Shown piece by piece: positions 11,392 through 21,156 of a stretch of 64,000 nt of DNA. The position numbers and the translations under genes are program-made. Origin of the DNA: Mucor racemosus (taxonomy: Eukaryota; Mucoromycota; Mucoromycetes; Mucorales; Mucoraceae); NCBI GenBank assembly GCA_027405735.1, contig JAPEHQ010000005.1:558001-622000 (forward strand), read 5' to 3'. Under the pieces are notes generated by a model, which saw only the letters and a list, made by a program, of their open reading frames with translations, made no database searches and was not told the DNA's origin. Position 1 is the first letter of the stretch; every line of letters starts with the position of its first letter.

Positions 11392-12621
11392 CCATTATGG
11401 CGTCGCTCTACGGGCTCGCTTTTGCAATTTTTAATAAATGTATGATATGATAGACGGTTTTTCTGGTAGAAAAATGCATGTTTCTATGATAACAGATATT
11501 ACCTATTTTGTTTAGTTTATGGTTTATGCGTTGTAATACTGCTTTCACATTGGTTGAAATGTGCAATTTAGCAGGATTTTAATTGCGCTAAATAATGTAA
11601 AGTCTTGAAAATTCTTTTCTACGTCTGTTGTTTCTCTCTTTTTGTTTTTAAATTCCAAGGATATATTCACCGCTTGATAAGGCATATCAGACTATTATCA
11701 AGCTGGTATCCTTCTCTTTTATCTGAATACGCATGCTAACATATTTCTTGACTACCAGATTACACCGAAGGCAATGATATTTATATTTACTCAATAAAAA
11801 GCTAGAACTGGTACAGACCCACAAAATGTTCCAGAAATGTGATAAAATTCTAAATGATATAGAAGCAAAAAAAAAAGAATAATCTAATGTCTTGCCTAAT
11901 AACCAGTAGTTACGATCGTAGCTATAATACTTGAAAACAAATCTTTTTATAGCTGACAATTGTAATAAGCCAATATATTACGTTTAAAGAAGGTTAATTT
12001 GTTTAAATTTTATGTATGATAATTGATGAAGTATCATTTATAACCTTAGATCTGGTTTGCATATAAACTTAAGCAGTAAGTGTTATTTAAATTTATGCTT
12101 GAGCAAAAACCGTTGTTGCTGCGAATATTACAGCTATAAACATATTTACAAATGATAATAATCTTAAATATATTGGCACTTGCATGTATTGCTCTACATC
12201 AACAATGTACTGAATTGTATTGTCTATAATCTGTATTAATAAAAACAAACGTAATTTTGAGAACCGCACAATAATGCTCATGTACAAACAAATTTGTGCC
12301 CATACAATTAGCTCATTATGCTCATGGCTAGATTTTATTATTATGCACAAATAGGGATAATAATATGCTTATGGGCAATTCTGATCTGCTATTATGCACA
12401 CATGGGATTAATAATATCATTATGCACATGGACAGAATCTATAATTCTGCACATACAAGAAGCTAATTGTTGTGCTCGTGTGCAGTTTCTTTTGTTGTGC
12501 CCATGTGCATCTTGTTATCTTTTTAGCCATGATATTCACTGGGTACAACAGTTCAGGCTATAGTGTGCAGCCCACCTGGGCACAACAAAATCAGCTTGTG
12601 CAGCACAGGCCAGCCGTAGTG
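11392..12621 (+). repeat. Composite repeat, half B, copy B1
   Basis: Continues half A after the hAT insertion, starting CCATTATGGCGTCGC and ending sharply at GTAGTG (12621). The reverse complement is found at 33365-34680, about 35958-36930 and, as a short piece, 28560-28790. The last 360 bp are an array of degenerate TGCACATGGGCACAA motifs. No conserved coding frame was seen. The end reads CACTAC on the opposite strand, but no matching inverted end was found at the other side, so the superfamily is not assigned. Confidence 0.85.
12265..12621. repeat. Degenerate short-motif array at the end of repeat B
   Basis: At least ten copies of an ATTATGCACATGGG / TTGTGCCCATGTGCA-like motif at 22-31 bp spacing, first mostly in one orientation and then in the other. 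The inverted B copy keeps the array (33365-33665) with fewer units. Such clusters near an element end are typical of transposase-binding subterminal repeats (inference). Confidence 0.75.
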
Positions 12622-12931
12622 AAATATCACTAGGCAGAAAATTATAGTTCATGTGTAATTCCAAATCTCAACAAATGATGCCTCAAAGTTTGTATATTCA
12701 TTCTGTACGAGCGCCTTGATGTTACAAAAGCCAAATACTGGGAAGTGTCAAGAGAGAACAGAAATAGTATCTTTGATAAATATACACCAGCCAGTACAAA
12801 TAGTAACAAAAAACTTGGACTCCAAAAAAGAATCAACCGAATCGGGAGAGCCAAAGGTACTGCAAATAGCCAGGAAAAATTGGAACAATTGCATATCCTG
12901 TGGAGTTTGAGCCTGCCAGAGCTACATACCC

Positions 12932-13018
12932 ATTTGGAATAGCGCTCGCAAAATGACCGAGCCCAAGCGAGCCCAAGTATAGGGCTCGCACTGCTCGATG
13001 GCGATCACTAATTTGGAA
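12932..13018 (+). mobile_element. 71-bp miniature derivative of the hAT element, with TSDs
   Basis: Element 12940-13010, flanked by an exact 8-bp duplication ATTTGGAA (12932-12939 and 13011-13018). The left part (TAGCGCTCGCAAAATG, CCGAGCCCAAGCGAG) matches the first 35 bp of the 6.6-kb hAT, and the right part (GCTCGCACTGCTCGAT, GCGATCACTA) matches its last 27 bp. It is therefore an internally deleted, non-autonomous relative consisting of little more than the two ends. Confidence 0.93.
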
Positions 13019-13784
13019 AGAAACAAGCATAATGTCTGAAAAAAATGGTTCCTAAGCATGAATGAGGGTGCATACATCGTAATAAGTAGTGCTTTTTGTT
13101 TTGCAAGCAAGAGTACATATCTATTCATACAAACTAGAAGACCATATATTAGCATAATACTATTTTGTTACGCCAAGAGATTATATCTAATTTATCGAGA
13201 CTTTGTAAATTAAAATCAACGTAAAAAGTATCGTTTATTAGAATGAATTAAATATGGGTTTATATAATTATTGGGATTGTGTGATAAGATCTAATGGGCC
13301 CCTGTCCATTAGATGTGACAATAAAAATTATTATTAATAATGTGTATGGATATAATATGCTATGTTTTAGTGGTAATATTGGAGTCATGAAATGTAACCT
13401 TGCTTGATTCGCATGTTGAACATCATGGTTTGACAAATGTTCTAAGTGTCATTTCTCACTTCTTATACTACTACTAGGAGAAATGTGGTTTGCTTCAGTG
13501 AAGCTTCCCAAACTATATATAAAGATGCTAAATATATAATAGATGAAAGAAAGCTTATTTATTAAAAGGATTCAAGGGATGTGAAATATATATCATCATA
13601 ATTCGACCACGTCACTACTAATCTATCACCATAACTATATACTGCTAGCCAATCTATTGCCATAGCAATAGCAGGTGAACAACATCTACTACTCACACTA
13701 CATTTCATAAACATCCAACTAGATATATTCCATCATGACATAAGTTGGTGATTCGGTAATTCCTAATTCTGATAAATCAATATT
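13019..13784. other. Repeat-derived spacer, no gene
   Basis: AT-rich. Around 13226-13275 a stretch (CGTTTATTAGAATGAATTAA, GGGTTTATATA) resembles 28103-28145 in the same orientation. On the minus strand it reads TATATAAACCC ... AATAAACGATA, like the TATA/polyadenylation region of an LTR. Boundaries could not be set. Confidence 0.4.
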
Positions 13785-14127
13785 AATTTCAAAGCTAAAA
13801 TTTGTACTAATTATTTAATAAAAATAAAGAAAAACGGTTATAAAATGAAAGAACACACTAAAATTAAAGAACTTTATTATAAGATCGAAACATCTATCTT
13901 CTTTTATATTCACATTCTCTAATTATATGACTAGTCTAAATGCGTCAATTTATTAGATTATATTATATATCCAATCAAGTCTAGGTGATACACACTAGTT
14001 CCACATTCCTCAATACGTACAGTATAAACTGAGCTTTATAACATAATACACAGCAATGTAGAACTTAACATATCAAACTGTGTCGTAATCTTAGCAAAGA
14101 AATGCACACAGATCTGTGGATACAACA
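13785..14127 (-). repeat. LTR-like repeat E, copy 1
   Basis: Homologous in reverse complement to 27527-27865. On the minus strand it starts TGTTGTATCCACAGATC and contains TATAAAAGAAGA and AATAAAG, the order expected of an LTR. No internal retrotransposon coding sequence adjoins it. A solo or truncated LTR is the likely reading; no TSD was found. Confidence 0.5.
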
Positions 14128-14823
14128 TATTTATTTGAAATTGAAGGCCCCCCTAACTGGACCGTTTTGAAAGATTTTGTCCTGAACACTACTCCATAGA
14201 AGATGATAGTTGAAAAAAAAACGCTCAAGATATAGAGGTAGCTCAAGCATATTCAAGATAGGGAAATTACTGTCGCTCGTGCCATACACTAGATACCGCA
14301 CCTACAGTACATCAGCCAAATATGGTGTTATTACTTTCAAAAGACACCAACAGAAAGACCCAGGGCAATTTTCAACTACTCTAATGAGACAGAATGTCGA
14401 AGCTTCAGACAACAATTACAAAGTATTTGCAGCGTTGTATTTATTTGAATAAATCTAACTAGGTCACGTGATCAAATATTTTTAATAAGAACATGTCTAT
14501 GTACTAACTTTAAAGACATGTCATAACTGTTGTATACCTATAGCCGAAAGGCTATTAGGTATTTTAGTTATGTTTTATATGTTTAGTCTGTAAGGAACAA
14601 CTATTAATAAATGTAATAGTAATAGATTTATATTAGATTAGAAAGAAGTTGAGTTTATTATTGAAGTATATAACATGAGCTTATATACTCATAACTAGTA
14701 ATGACTAAATACCGAACAGATCTATCGAACCGAACAGGTCGGGATACACGTGATATATATCACGTGAGCTTAATATATTTACCATTACTATTTATTAGGA
14801 ATGACACTTGACAGACATACCAA
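14128..14823. other. Intergenic spacer upstream of tRNA-Ser copy 2
   Basis: AT-rich, includes an 80-aa open frame (14210-14452) with no recognisable domain. A fragment CTAACTTTAAAGACATG (about 14507-14523) resembles the 5' flank of tRNA copy 1. Confidence 0.4.
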
Positions 14824-14905
14824 GTCGCTTTGTCGGAGTGGTTAACGAGATAGCCTGCTAAGCTATTGCTCTTTGAGCGCGCAGGTTCGAATCCTGCAGG
14901 CGACG
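14824..14905 (+). tRNA. tRNA-Ser(GCT), copy 2
   Basis: Identical over 82 nt to the minus-strand copy at 2354-2435: class II fold, anticodon GCT, long variable arm, B box GGTTCGAATCC, followed at once by CTTCTTTTT as Pol III terminator. Downstream flanks of the two copies still share TAGTGTATGTAG, so flanking DNA was duplicated with the gene. Confidence 0.96.
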
Positions 14906-15385
14906 CTTCTTTTTGCACTTTCTATACAAAGTAGTGTATGTAGTCATAAGTTGCTTTGGTTCTGGTCTTTTTTAGTCACTGTATTTGATGTTATTTACCT
15001 TATAGGCAAATGCGACATTTATAATATTTTTGCTGGCTCTCAGGGTGTTATCAACAGCATCATTTACAGGAAAATATACCTGTATATGCTAGAATAAGGC
15101 TTAATATAATTATCCAAATCATTAAATATTTTGATTTGATCTGATTTATTGATGCGACGACAACAATCAGCTCAAGCAATATCCGGCTTCAAAATTCTGT
15201 AAAATCAATAGGATAATACTTTTAATGATATAAATACGCATGCTATTAGTTAATCTAACAAAAAGCACAAGCGCCATGGGTCTTCTGAAAATATTCAATA
15301 ATGGCAAGTACACTCTTTTCTTGTTTTTATTATTTACAATGGGAGATGTAGAGTGATGCGATTTATTAGTAATATTAAATTTCAA
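14906..15385. other. Intergenic spacer, no gene seen
   Basis: AT-rich region between the tRNA and the 3' end of the histone-fold gene; only a Pol III T-run right after the tRNA is notable. Confidence 0.5.
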
Positions 15386-16124
15386 TTAAGGTTGCTCTTC
15401 GTCTATGTTTTCCTCTTGAGTCTCCTCCTGTGTTTCCTCTTGTGTTTCCTCTTGATCTTCCTCTTCGTCTTCCACATCATCCTCTTCATCCTCCCCCTCA
15501 TTTTTGGATTTTTTGAGGTCTACAGACATATTATCATCTTCATCATCTTCAAGAGAGCGCTTTTGACCTCGTGAAGGCTCCTCCATTGTTGTATCGTCAT
15601 CCTCCCTAACTTTTGATTCATCCTTTTCCTTCTTTTTTAGTTGTTTCTTTTCAAGCATAATTTGTTGATATGCTAATTGAATCAACTTATTAATAATTTG
15701 CTTTTACTAAAACAACTTTTCATACCAGTCAATGATTCTTGCAGTTCGGGTACCATGTGTTCTAATTCGCAGATGTCTAAAGCTTTAAAGACATCAGCAG
15801 CACTGATTGTTTTATGATTTGCTCCTTTGGCTACATCATTTGCACTATATAATTGATATAAAAAGATTAACCTTTTCTGTAAATGAATTAATATATAAAT
15901 TAAATTTACACTGAAGATATGTAATTAATGAAAACTGTAGCTGCTTTACTAACAGCTAATCTAGCATCTTTTTGCAAAGCTGTTCCAGCAGGAAGCTGTA
16001 TCAAGTGATTTCCTAGTTAATAACTTGCCAATTCTTACTAACTTTTACATATACTTACAGAACTTTTCAAGACTCTTGTAACATTTGCTTTGGGCAATTC
16101 GTTATCCTCAATAGTGCTTGACAT
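15386..16124 (-). CDS. Histone-fold protein, DNA polymerase epsilon subunit (POLE3/Dpb4) type, 185 aa
   Basis: Exons 16124-16059, 15995-15910, 15844-15726 and 15672-15386 on the minus strand (558 nt). Introns 53-65 bp, GT-AG. The histone fold spans residues about 10-95: [17 protein letters not shown], then [19 protein letters not shown], then [23 protein letters not shown], and the closing helix [19 protein letters not shown] basic helix and a very acidic C-terminus ([16 protein letters not shown], then repeated TQEE) follow, as in human POLE3. In the family this subunit pairs with a second histone-fold protein in Pol epsilon and in ISWI remodelling complexes. The last intron was placed so that SLT joins [10 protein letters not shown], the family pattern. 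The TQEETQEE stretch is a short tandem repeat. Confident in the family, less in which complex it serves. Confidence 0.87.
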
Positions 16125-16358
16125 TTCTAAATTGATATTCTTGGAACTAAGACGCGAAAGAGTAGGATTATGTATGAATATTTTTTTGTAATGGGCTTCG
16201 CGACGGTCACAATCTCCTTATGACCGCAATTGATGTGAACATGATGGATACACCAATGCTAAAAAAATCCCGTATAAAATGCACATGTAAGTGTGAGAAA
16301 TTTCGCTTTTAACTCTCTCTCTCTCTCTCTCTCATCTTTAATCCGAAAAAAAATAAAA

Positions 16359-17191
16359 ATGAGCACTGAACAACAAGTAAATAGAAATAAAAATATTAAA
16401 AAAAACGCAGACATTTAACAAATGAGAATAGCCTATTCTTTACAGTTATTTTAGATCTTCTGCCTCTTGGCGTGTTCGTATTGCTTTAGAGTGGAAGGGC
16501 ATCAAGTATGAATATAGAGCTGTTGACTTATTCAAAAATGCTAATGTGAGTTGAATTATAAAGATATACATCTAGATGACTTACTGTTGCATAATAGAAT
16601 ACAGAAGAGTATCTCAAGATAAATCCTACTCAAAAGGTTCCTGCATTTATTACTAAAGATGGCCAATTACTATCTCAAAGTGAAGCTATAGTTGAGTATA
16701 TTGATGAAGTGTATCCTGGTATGCCATTCCTGATACTATGTTGTACATCCCAATACTAAATCGTTGCATTAAAAACGTTTGTAGATCGTCCATTGCTTCC
16801 CAAATCACCTCTTGAAAGAGCTCTTGTTCGTGAAATTAGTCAGATCGTTTCTTGCGACATTCACCCAATCCAAAATTTGGGCGTCTTAAAGAGAATTGGA
16901 GGGGATGATATGGAAAAACGCGCTGCTTGGGCCAAGGAATCTATTACGCTAGGCTTTCAGGGTTTGGAAAGAAGATTAGGCAATACTTCTGGCACCTATT
17001 CTGTAGGCGATTCAATCACAATGGCAGATATCTTTGTCTGTGCTATGGTAGGCAATGCTAAACGTTGGGGGGTTGATATGGCCTCTTTCCCTATCATTAC
17101 TCGTATCAATGATACCCTCTCTCAGTTACCCGAGTTTATTGCTGCTCTCCCCGAAAATCAACCTGATAGCCCTTCAGATGTAAAAAAGTAA
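16359..17191 (+). CDS. Zeta-class glutathione S-transferase / maleylacetoacetate isomerase, 219 aa
   Basis: Exons 16359-16376, 16432-16545, 16598-16718 and 16785-17191; introns 52-66 bp, all GT-AG, 660 nt in frame. Exon 1 is only six codons (MSTEQQ) and joins [19 protein letters not shown], which carries the zeta-class signature [11 protein letters not shown]. The thioredoxin-like N domain ends with KVPAF and [12 protein letters not shown]; the all-helical C domain includes [13 protein letters not shown] and [11 protein letters not shown]. The enzyme isomerises maleylacetoacetate to fumarylacetoacetate in tyrosine/phenylalanine breakdown, using glutathione. Length matches the family. A CT microsatellite and a short 5' leader precede the ATG. 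No neighbour belongs to the same pathway. Confidence 0.88.
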
Positions 17192-17307
17192 TAATTTTTG
17201 TTATGCCCATCGAGTCACGTGAAATATAGTAGCATAAATACAAGTATTCCAAAGATTCAGAACCTTTTCTTCTCTTTTCTATAATAAAATAAAAATAATT
17301 TGATATC

Positions 17308-18155
17308 ATGAGTATAAATTGGGTTATGTTAACACAAGATGGAAAGGCTCCAATACCTTTACCACAAGAGAAAATATTTTTTACACAGCCTCACGTGAAG
17401 TTGGTCTTGGATTGTAATGATTCGTAAGTATTACAATAATATGTGTTGATAACTGTGCAAAACCTAATAATTTATCACAGAGCAGGAGGATATCCCGGGA
17501 ATTCAGAGTATGATAAACATAAATATACAGCTTTAAAAGCTTGGTTATAACGAATGTGTTTATACACAATAGGGGCTATTTCGAGTCGAGTAAAGGAGCG
17601 GTTATTCTATCAAATCAAAGAGTGAGTGGTGCTACATTCAAGCCAAACAGAAAAGTCATTAATCAACAAATATAGGTTATATACCTGGCAGAAACATCAA
17701 ATACTCCAGATTTTAAAAATCTCAATATTCCTATTCGAAATTTCAAGAATTGGAAGTTGGAACAACCGTGGTTTGGAGCAAATTTTGTATCAGGTGTTGT
17801 TATCCCTGTAAGCTATTGATCATTCCCTTTCTTTTGTTATCATGTTTTTATCAAAAATCAAATATAGGTTCAAGGTGGTGGACTCACTAGGAACAGCAAT
17901 TTAAAGATTACCTTTACTGAAGGAGGTATGTTAATATATACGACATAAAAATTCTATCAAATCTCATTAATTTCATCAGGTGCTATTGAGTTCACAACTA
18001 TATTGCGTAATCTACTTGAACGTATTGGAGAATCCAATGAAATACCGAGAGAATACGAGCCATTACCAGCATATCAAGGTGAAAGCAGCAATAATCTACG
18101 AGCTCAATCCCCTCCTCCTCCTCACGATGACTTGCCACCTCAATATTCAGCTTAA
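17308..18155 (+). CDS. WBP2-like GRAM-domain protein with PPxY motif, 185 aa
   Basis: Six exons: 17308-17423, 17481-17507 (27 nt), 17573-17621, 17676-17807, 17868-17925 and 17980-18155; 558 nt, all GT-AG. A GRAM-like domain fills residues about 1-145: KGAVILSNQRVIYLAE, then EQPWFGANFVSGVV, QGGGLTRNSNLKITFTEG and GAIEFTTIL, the pattern of WW-domain-binding protein 2 (EIKQPVFGANYIKG, TAGGAIEF in animals). The C-terminus is proline-rich with PLPAY and PPQY, the latter fitting the WW-ligand PPxY. Probable adaptor for WW-domain proteins such as Nedd4-family ligases (inferred). It begins 117 bp after the GST gene on the same strand. The tiny exon 2 is deduced from frame and splice sites. Confidence 0.78.
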
Positions 18156-18727
18156 ATAATCACGCTTCCTGCCTTTTTAAAAGGGTAAATCTCGAAAAAA
18201 TGCAATAAAAAATATTCATATAGCCGTATTTATACAATTGATTGTATTTGAGTATTTGCCAGTTTTTGTAAGAAAAAGCAAAAAATTAAAATAATACATG
18301 TTTGATTGCTGGATATCTTGAAATGTTGATAAATTTATGCAAAATTCAATTTGCATTGCTACAGTAACAGTAGTAGTGCTACGAACCGAGGAAAACAACA
18401 ATATTACATTGTTCAATTTATTACAAGTATTAAACAATGATAAACTCTCAAAATAAAATTTTACAAGAGAATAATATTATATCCAATGCATTAATAAAAG
18501 AAATATTTTCTAAAAGTATTACAGTAATTATGTAAATGTTTGTTTGAAATTATATAAAATCTATGTATTTTTCTTGAACGTTTATGAAGATTATTTAAAT
18601 AGTAGTTTCTTTATTCATTAATTAATTAATAGTTTTATATATTTGGTAAGTATATAAACTCGACACATTGCCAAGTTTTAGAATTATCTGTTTCCACATT
18701 TACATTTGATATAGTCTAATCAATCCA
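18156..18727. other. Convergent 3' intergenic region
   Basis: AT-rich spacer between two genes ending toward each other. No gene seen; a small minus-strand frame (18216-18437) has no domain or coding signal. Confidence 0.6.
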
Positions 18728-20819
18728 TTATGGATTGTTTCTATCACTGGTAGGGACTAATTTGGAATTTCTTCTAGCTCTCAATTGATCCAGATAATCA
18801 GTATTGATAAAGTATTCACTGAGGATAACTTCTAATTCTTCTACACGATTTGATAATTCTGTTGATCTCACTTCTAAAACATTTGAACGCTCTTGTTCTA
18901 AGCGCAACAGATTAGAAATATTATCTAAACTAGAATTATTATTATTATGACGAGATGAAGAACTGTCGCTATTTCCAGCCATTGGCATTGTATAATGCGG
19001 TGGAAGTACTGGCGGTGAGTTTGCAGCTTGTGGTATAGGCGTAGACACATACTGTTCGTTTAATGAGTTGCTACTGTTACTACTGCTTAATGAATTTCTC
19101 TGACGATCCTTTGAATTTAGTAAACGAAGTTCAGGTGAATACATTGATGGTTGATTAGCGCGATTCTCAGTTTTCAAAGTCTCTAATTGATGTACTTCTT
19201 TTTCATCTCCTAATTCTTTTCTTGTAATCATATGTCTCATGAAAGTATCATTTCTACCATTTGTTGTATATGTTTTATCTCCCTTAATGCGACTTCGAAA
19301 GAACCAGGGAACAAGCACGGTAGATGATAATTTACTCTTTTTAGGCACATCTTTGCTATTATTATCTTCACTTTGAATTGGCTGCCCTGGATGTGCGTTA
19401 TTATTGGTTTGATCGTAACCAGCTTCCTCTATATACATCTCATCCTTGACATGATTTTTTCGTTTACTTATAAACACCGGAATATGATGTACTAATCCCC
19501 AAGGTGTCAATCTAGTCATTCCAAATAGCATAATGTAAATTGTTGTCAATACACCATAGCATCCACCAGCAAGTGCAACTGCTGCTAATACAGTATGTTG
19601 CCGGACTTCAGTCTACAAGAATAGATGTTGTTTAAAAGCCGCATATTAGTTAATATCGCTTTGCATAAGAGGCTTTTCCTTTACCTTGACATCGATGGTA
19701 CTTTGTGCTAATTGTACTGAAAATAGACCTTGATACAGCTAAATAATAGAGAGAACATTAGTTCTTGATATCTATCAATACAAGCTGAAAGAAAATTGAT
19801 TACACTTTTATCGAATGCTGGAGGAGGAGGAGGAGGATTATCTCGAATAGGCCAATCATGCTGGAAATTGAGTAGCGTCATAATATCAATATAGTTTGGT
19901 TTCTTTAAATAAACAAATAGGTAAGAATAATGTGTAAAGTTTAAGAAATAAGCAAAATGCGATGCATACCAAACCTATTACAGAAGATGCATCTCCAGGT
20001 TTAATGGCACGATATTTTTGAGGATAATAAAAGATGCTTGATGTATGATTTAGAAATGTGGTTGCTCTAGTCGCTCCGAGTTGAATGTTGATAGCAGTTT
20101 CTCTCTGAAATTATTATTATTATTAGTACATTCAACTGTATATAGGGATTTCAAATATTAAATGTTACCTCAATCGTTGTATTACCAACTGTCGCTATTT
20201 TCCATGTACTAAAATTTGGATCGTAAAGTTGCACAGCAAGTGCAGGTAATGAGACGGTAGAATAACTCAAGTTACCTAAATCATCGATATTCCAGTAAAA
20301 ATCAAGTCTCCGAAGGGCATCTCTGCTGTCATACACAAGGCCAGTTGCCATACGATACGAATCATTTGTTTCGAATATATAACACTTTGTTGCCTCATTA
20401 TTGGCTCCAGGCCTGAAAAATCTTTGCCAACAGTTTGGAATATCTACTTCAGTCCAATTATAATACATCGCAGTACATTTAGCTACACTTAGTGTTGAAT
20501 TTTGAACACATAGTTCGATATCAGGTGTCTCTATATCGGTTTGAATCTGTTCTGATGAAATTTGTATTAGAGGCCTATCGCTGTTTATCTAAATTACTAG
20601 TTAGATCTTGCATTTTAGTTGAGGTTGATATTACTTGCTTGACTTATCAAATAACCACAAAACGATAAAAATAACAATCCCATGGTAATTGCAGTTCCAC
20701 CTCGACTATAAACAAGCCCCCTCGGCTCAAGAGGCTAAATCGAAAATAAGTTACAATCTTTTCTTAAAGACTTAGTTTATATTTACTCTTTTATAACATG
20801 CTTCTGCTATGAAATGCAT
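18728..20819 (-). CDS. Unrecognised two-TM protein with large ectodomain and coiled-coil tail, 573 aa
   Basis: Seven exons on the minus strand: 20819-20787, 20734-20639, 20588-20169, 20104-19970, 19902-19804, 19738-19685 and 19612-18728; every junction is phase 0. The second intron uses a GC donor (CAA|GCAAGT). N-terminal TM at residues about 25-43 (GTAITMGLLFLSFCGYLIS), then about 240 residues with several N-x-S/T sites and cysteines (CVQNST, CTAMYYNWTEVDIPNC), a run of six prolines, and a second TM at about 286-310 (VLAAVALAGGCYGVLTTIY). The remaining about 260 residues are Ser/Asn-rich and end in a coiled coil (LRLEQERSNVLEV, NRVEELEVILSEYF). I do not recognise the family. The topology suggests a plasma-membrane or ER protein with an exoplasmic loop and cytosolic tail. 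The first exon (MHFIAEACYKR) is the least certain part. Confidence 0.7.
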
Positions 20820-21156
20820 TTATTAAAAACGAGAAAGAGATGCATGTGTACAAAAGGAACACAAATATAAAGATTTTATATATAGTTTGAAATAGACTCT
20901 TATTTAAAATCTAATATTACGCTGCGCCTCAACCTTACTTGTTTTAGTGCAGATTTGTGTACTGCAAGCTTATACATGTAAACAAAAGTGAAAAGATTCA
21001 TCCTGATGTTGCTTGTTTGTGTGTGTAAACATCTGTATTAATTAAAAGCCAGTAATGTAATGATGGTTCATATACAACTGGAGAACGTATATATTAATTT
21101 CATACATGTAACCTTCTTTTTTCTTTTTGTTTCTACCCACCTTTTTTCATCATATT
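20820..21156. promoter_or_regulatory. Divergent promoter region
   Basis: A 337-bp shared upstream region between the two-TM protein (leftward) and the aminopeptidase (rightward). AT-rich with a pyrimidine run (TTCTTTTTTCTTTTTG) before the rightward ATG. No specific factor sites identified. Confidence 0.45.
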
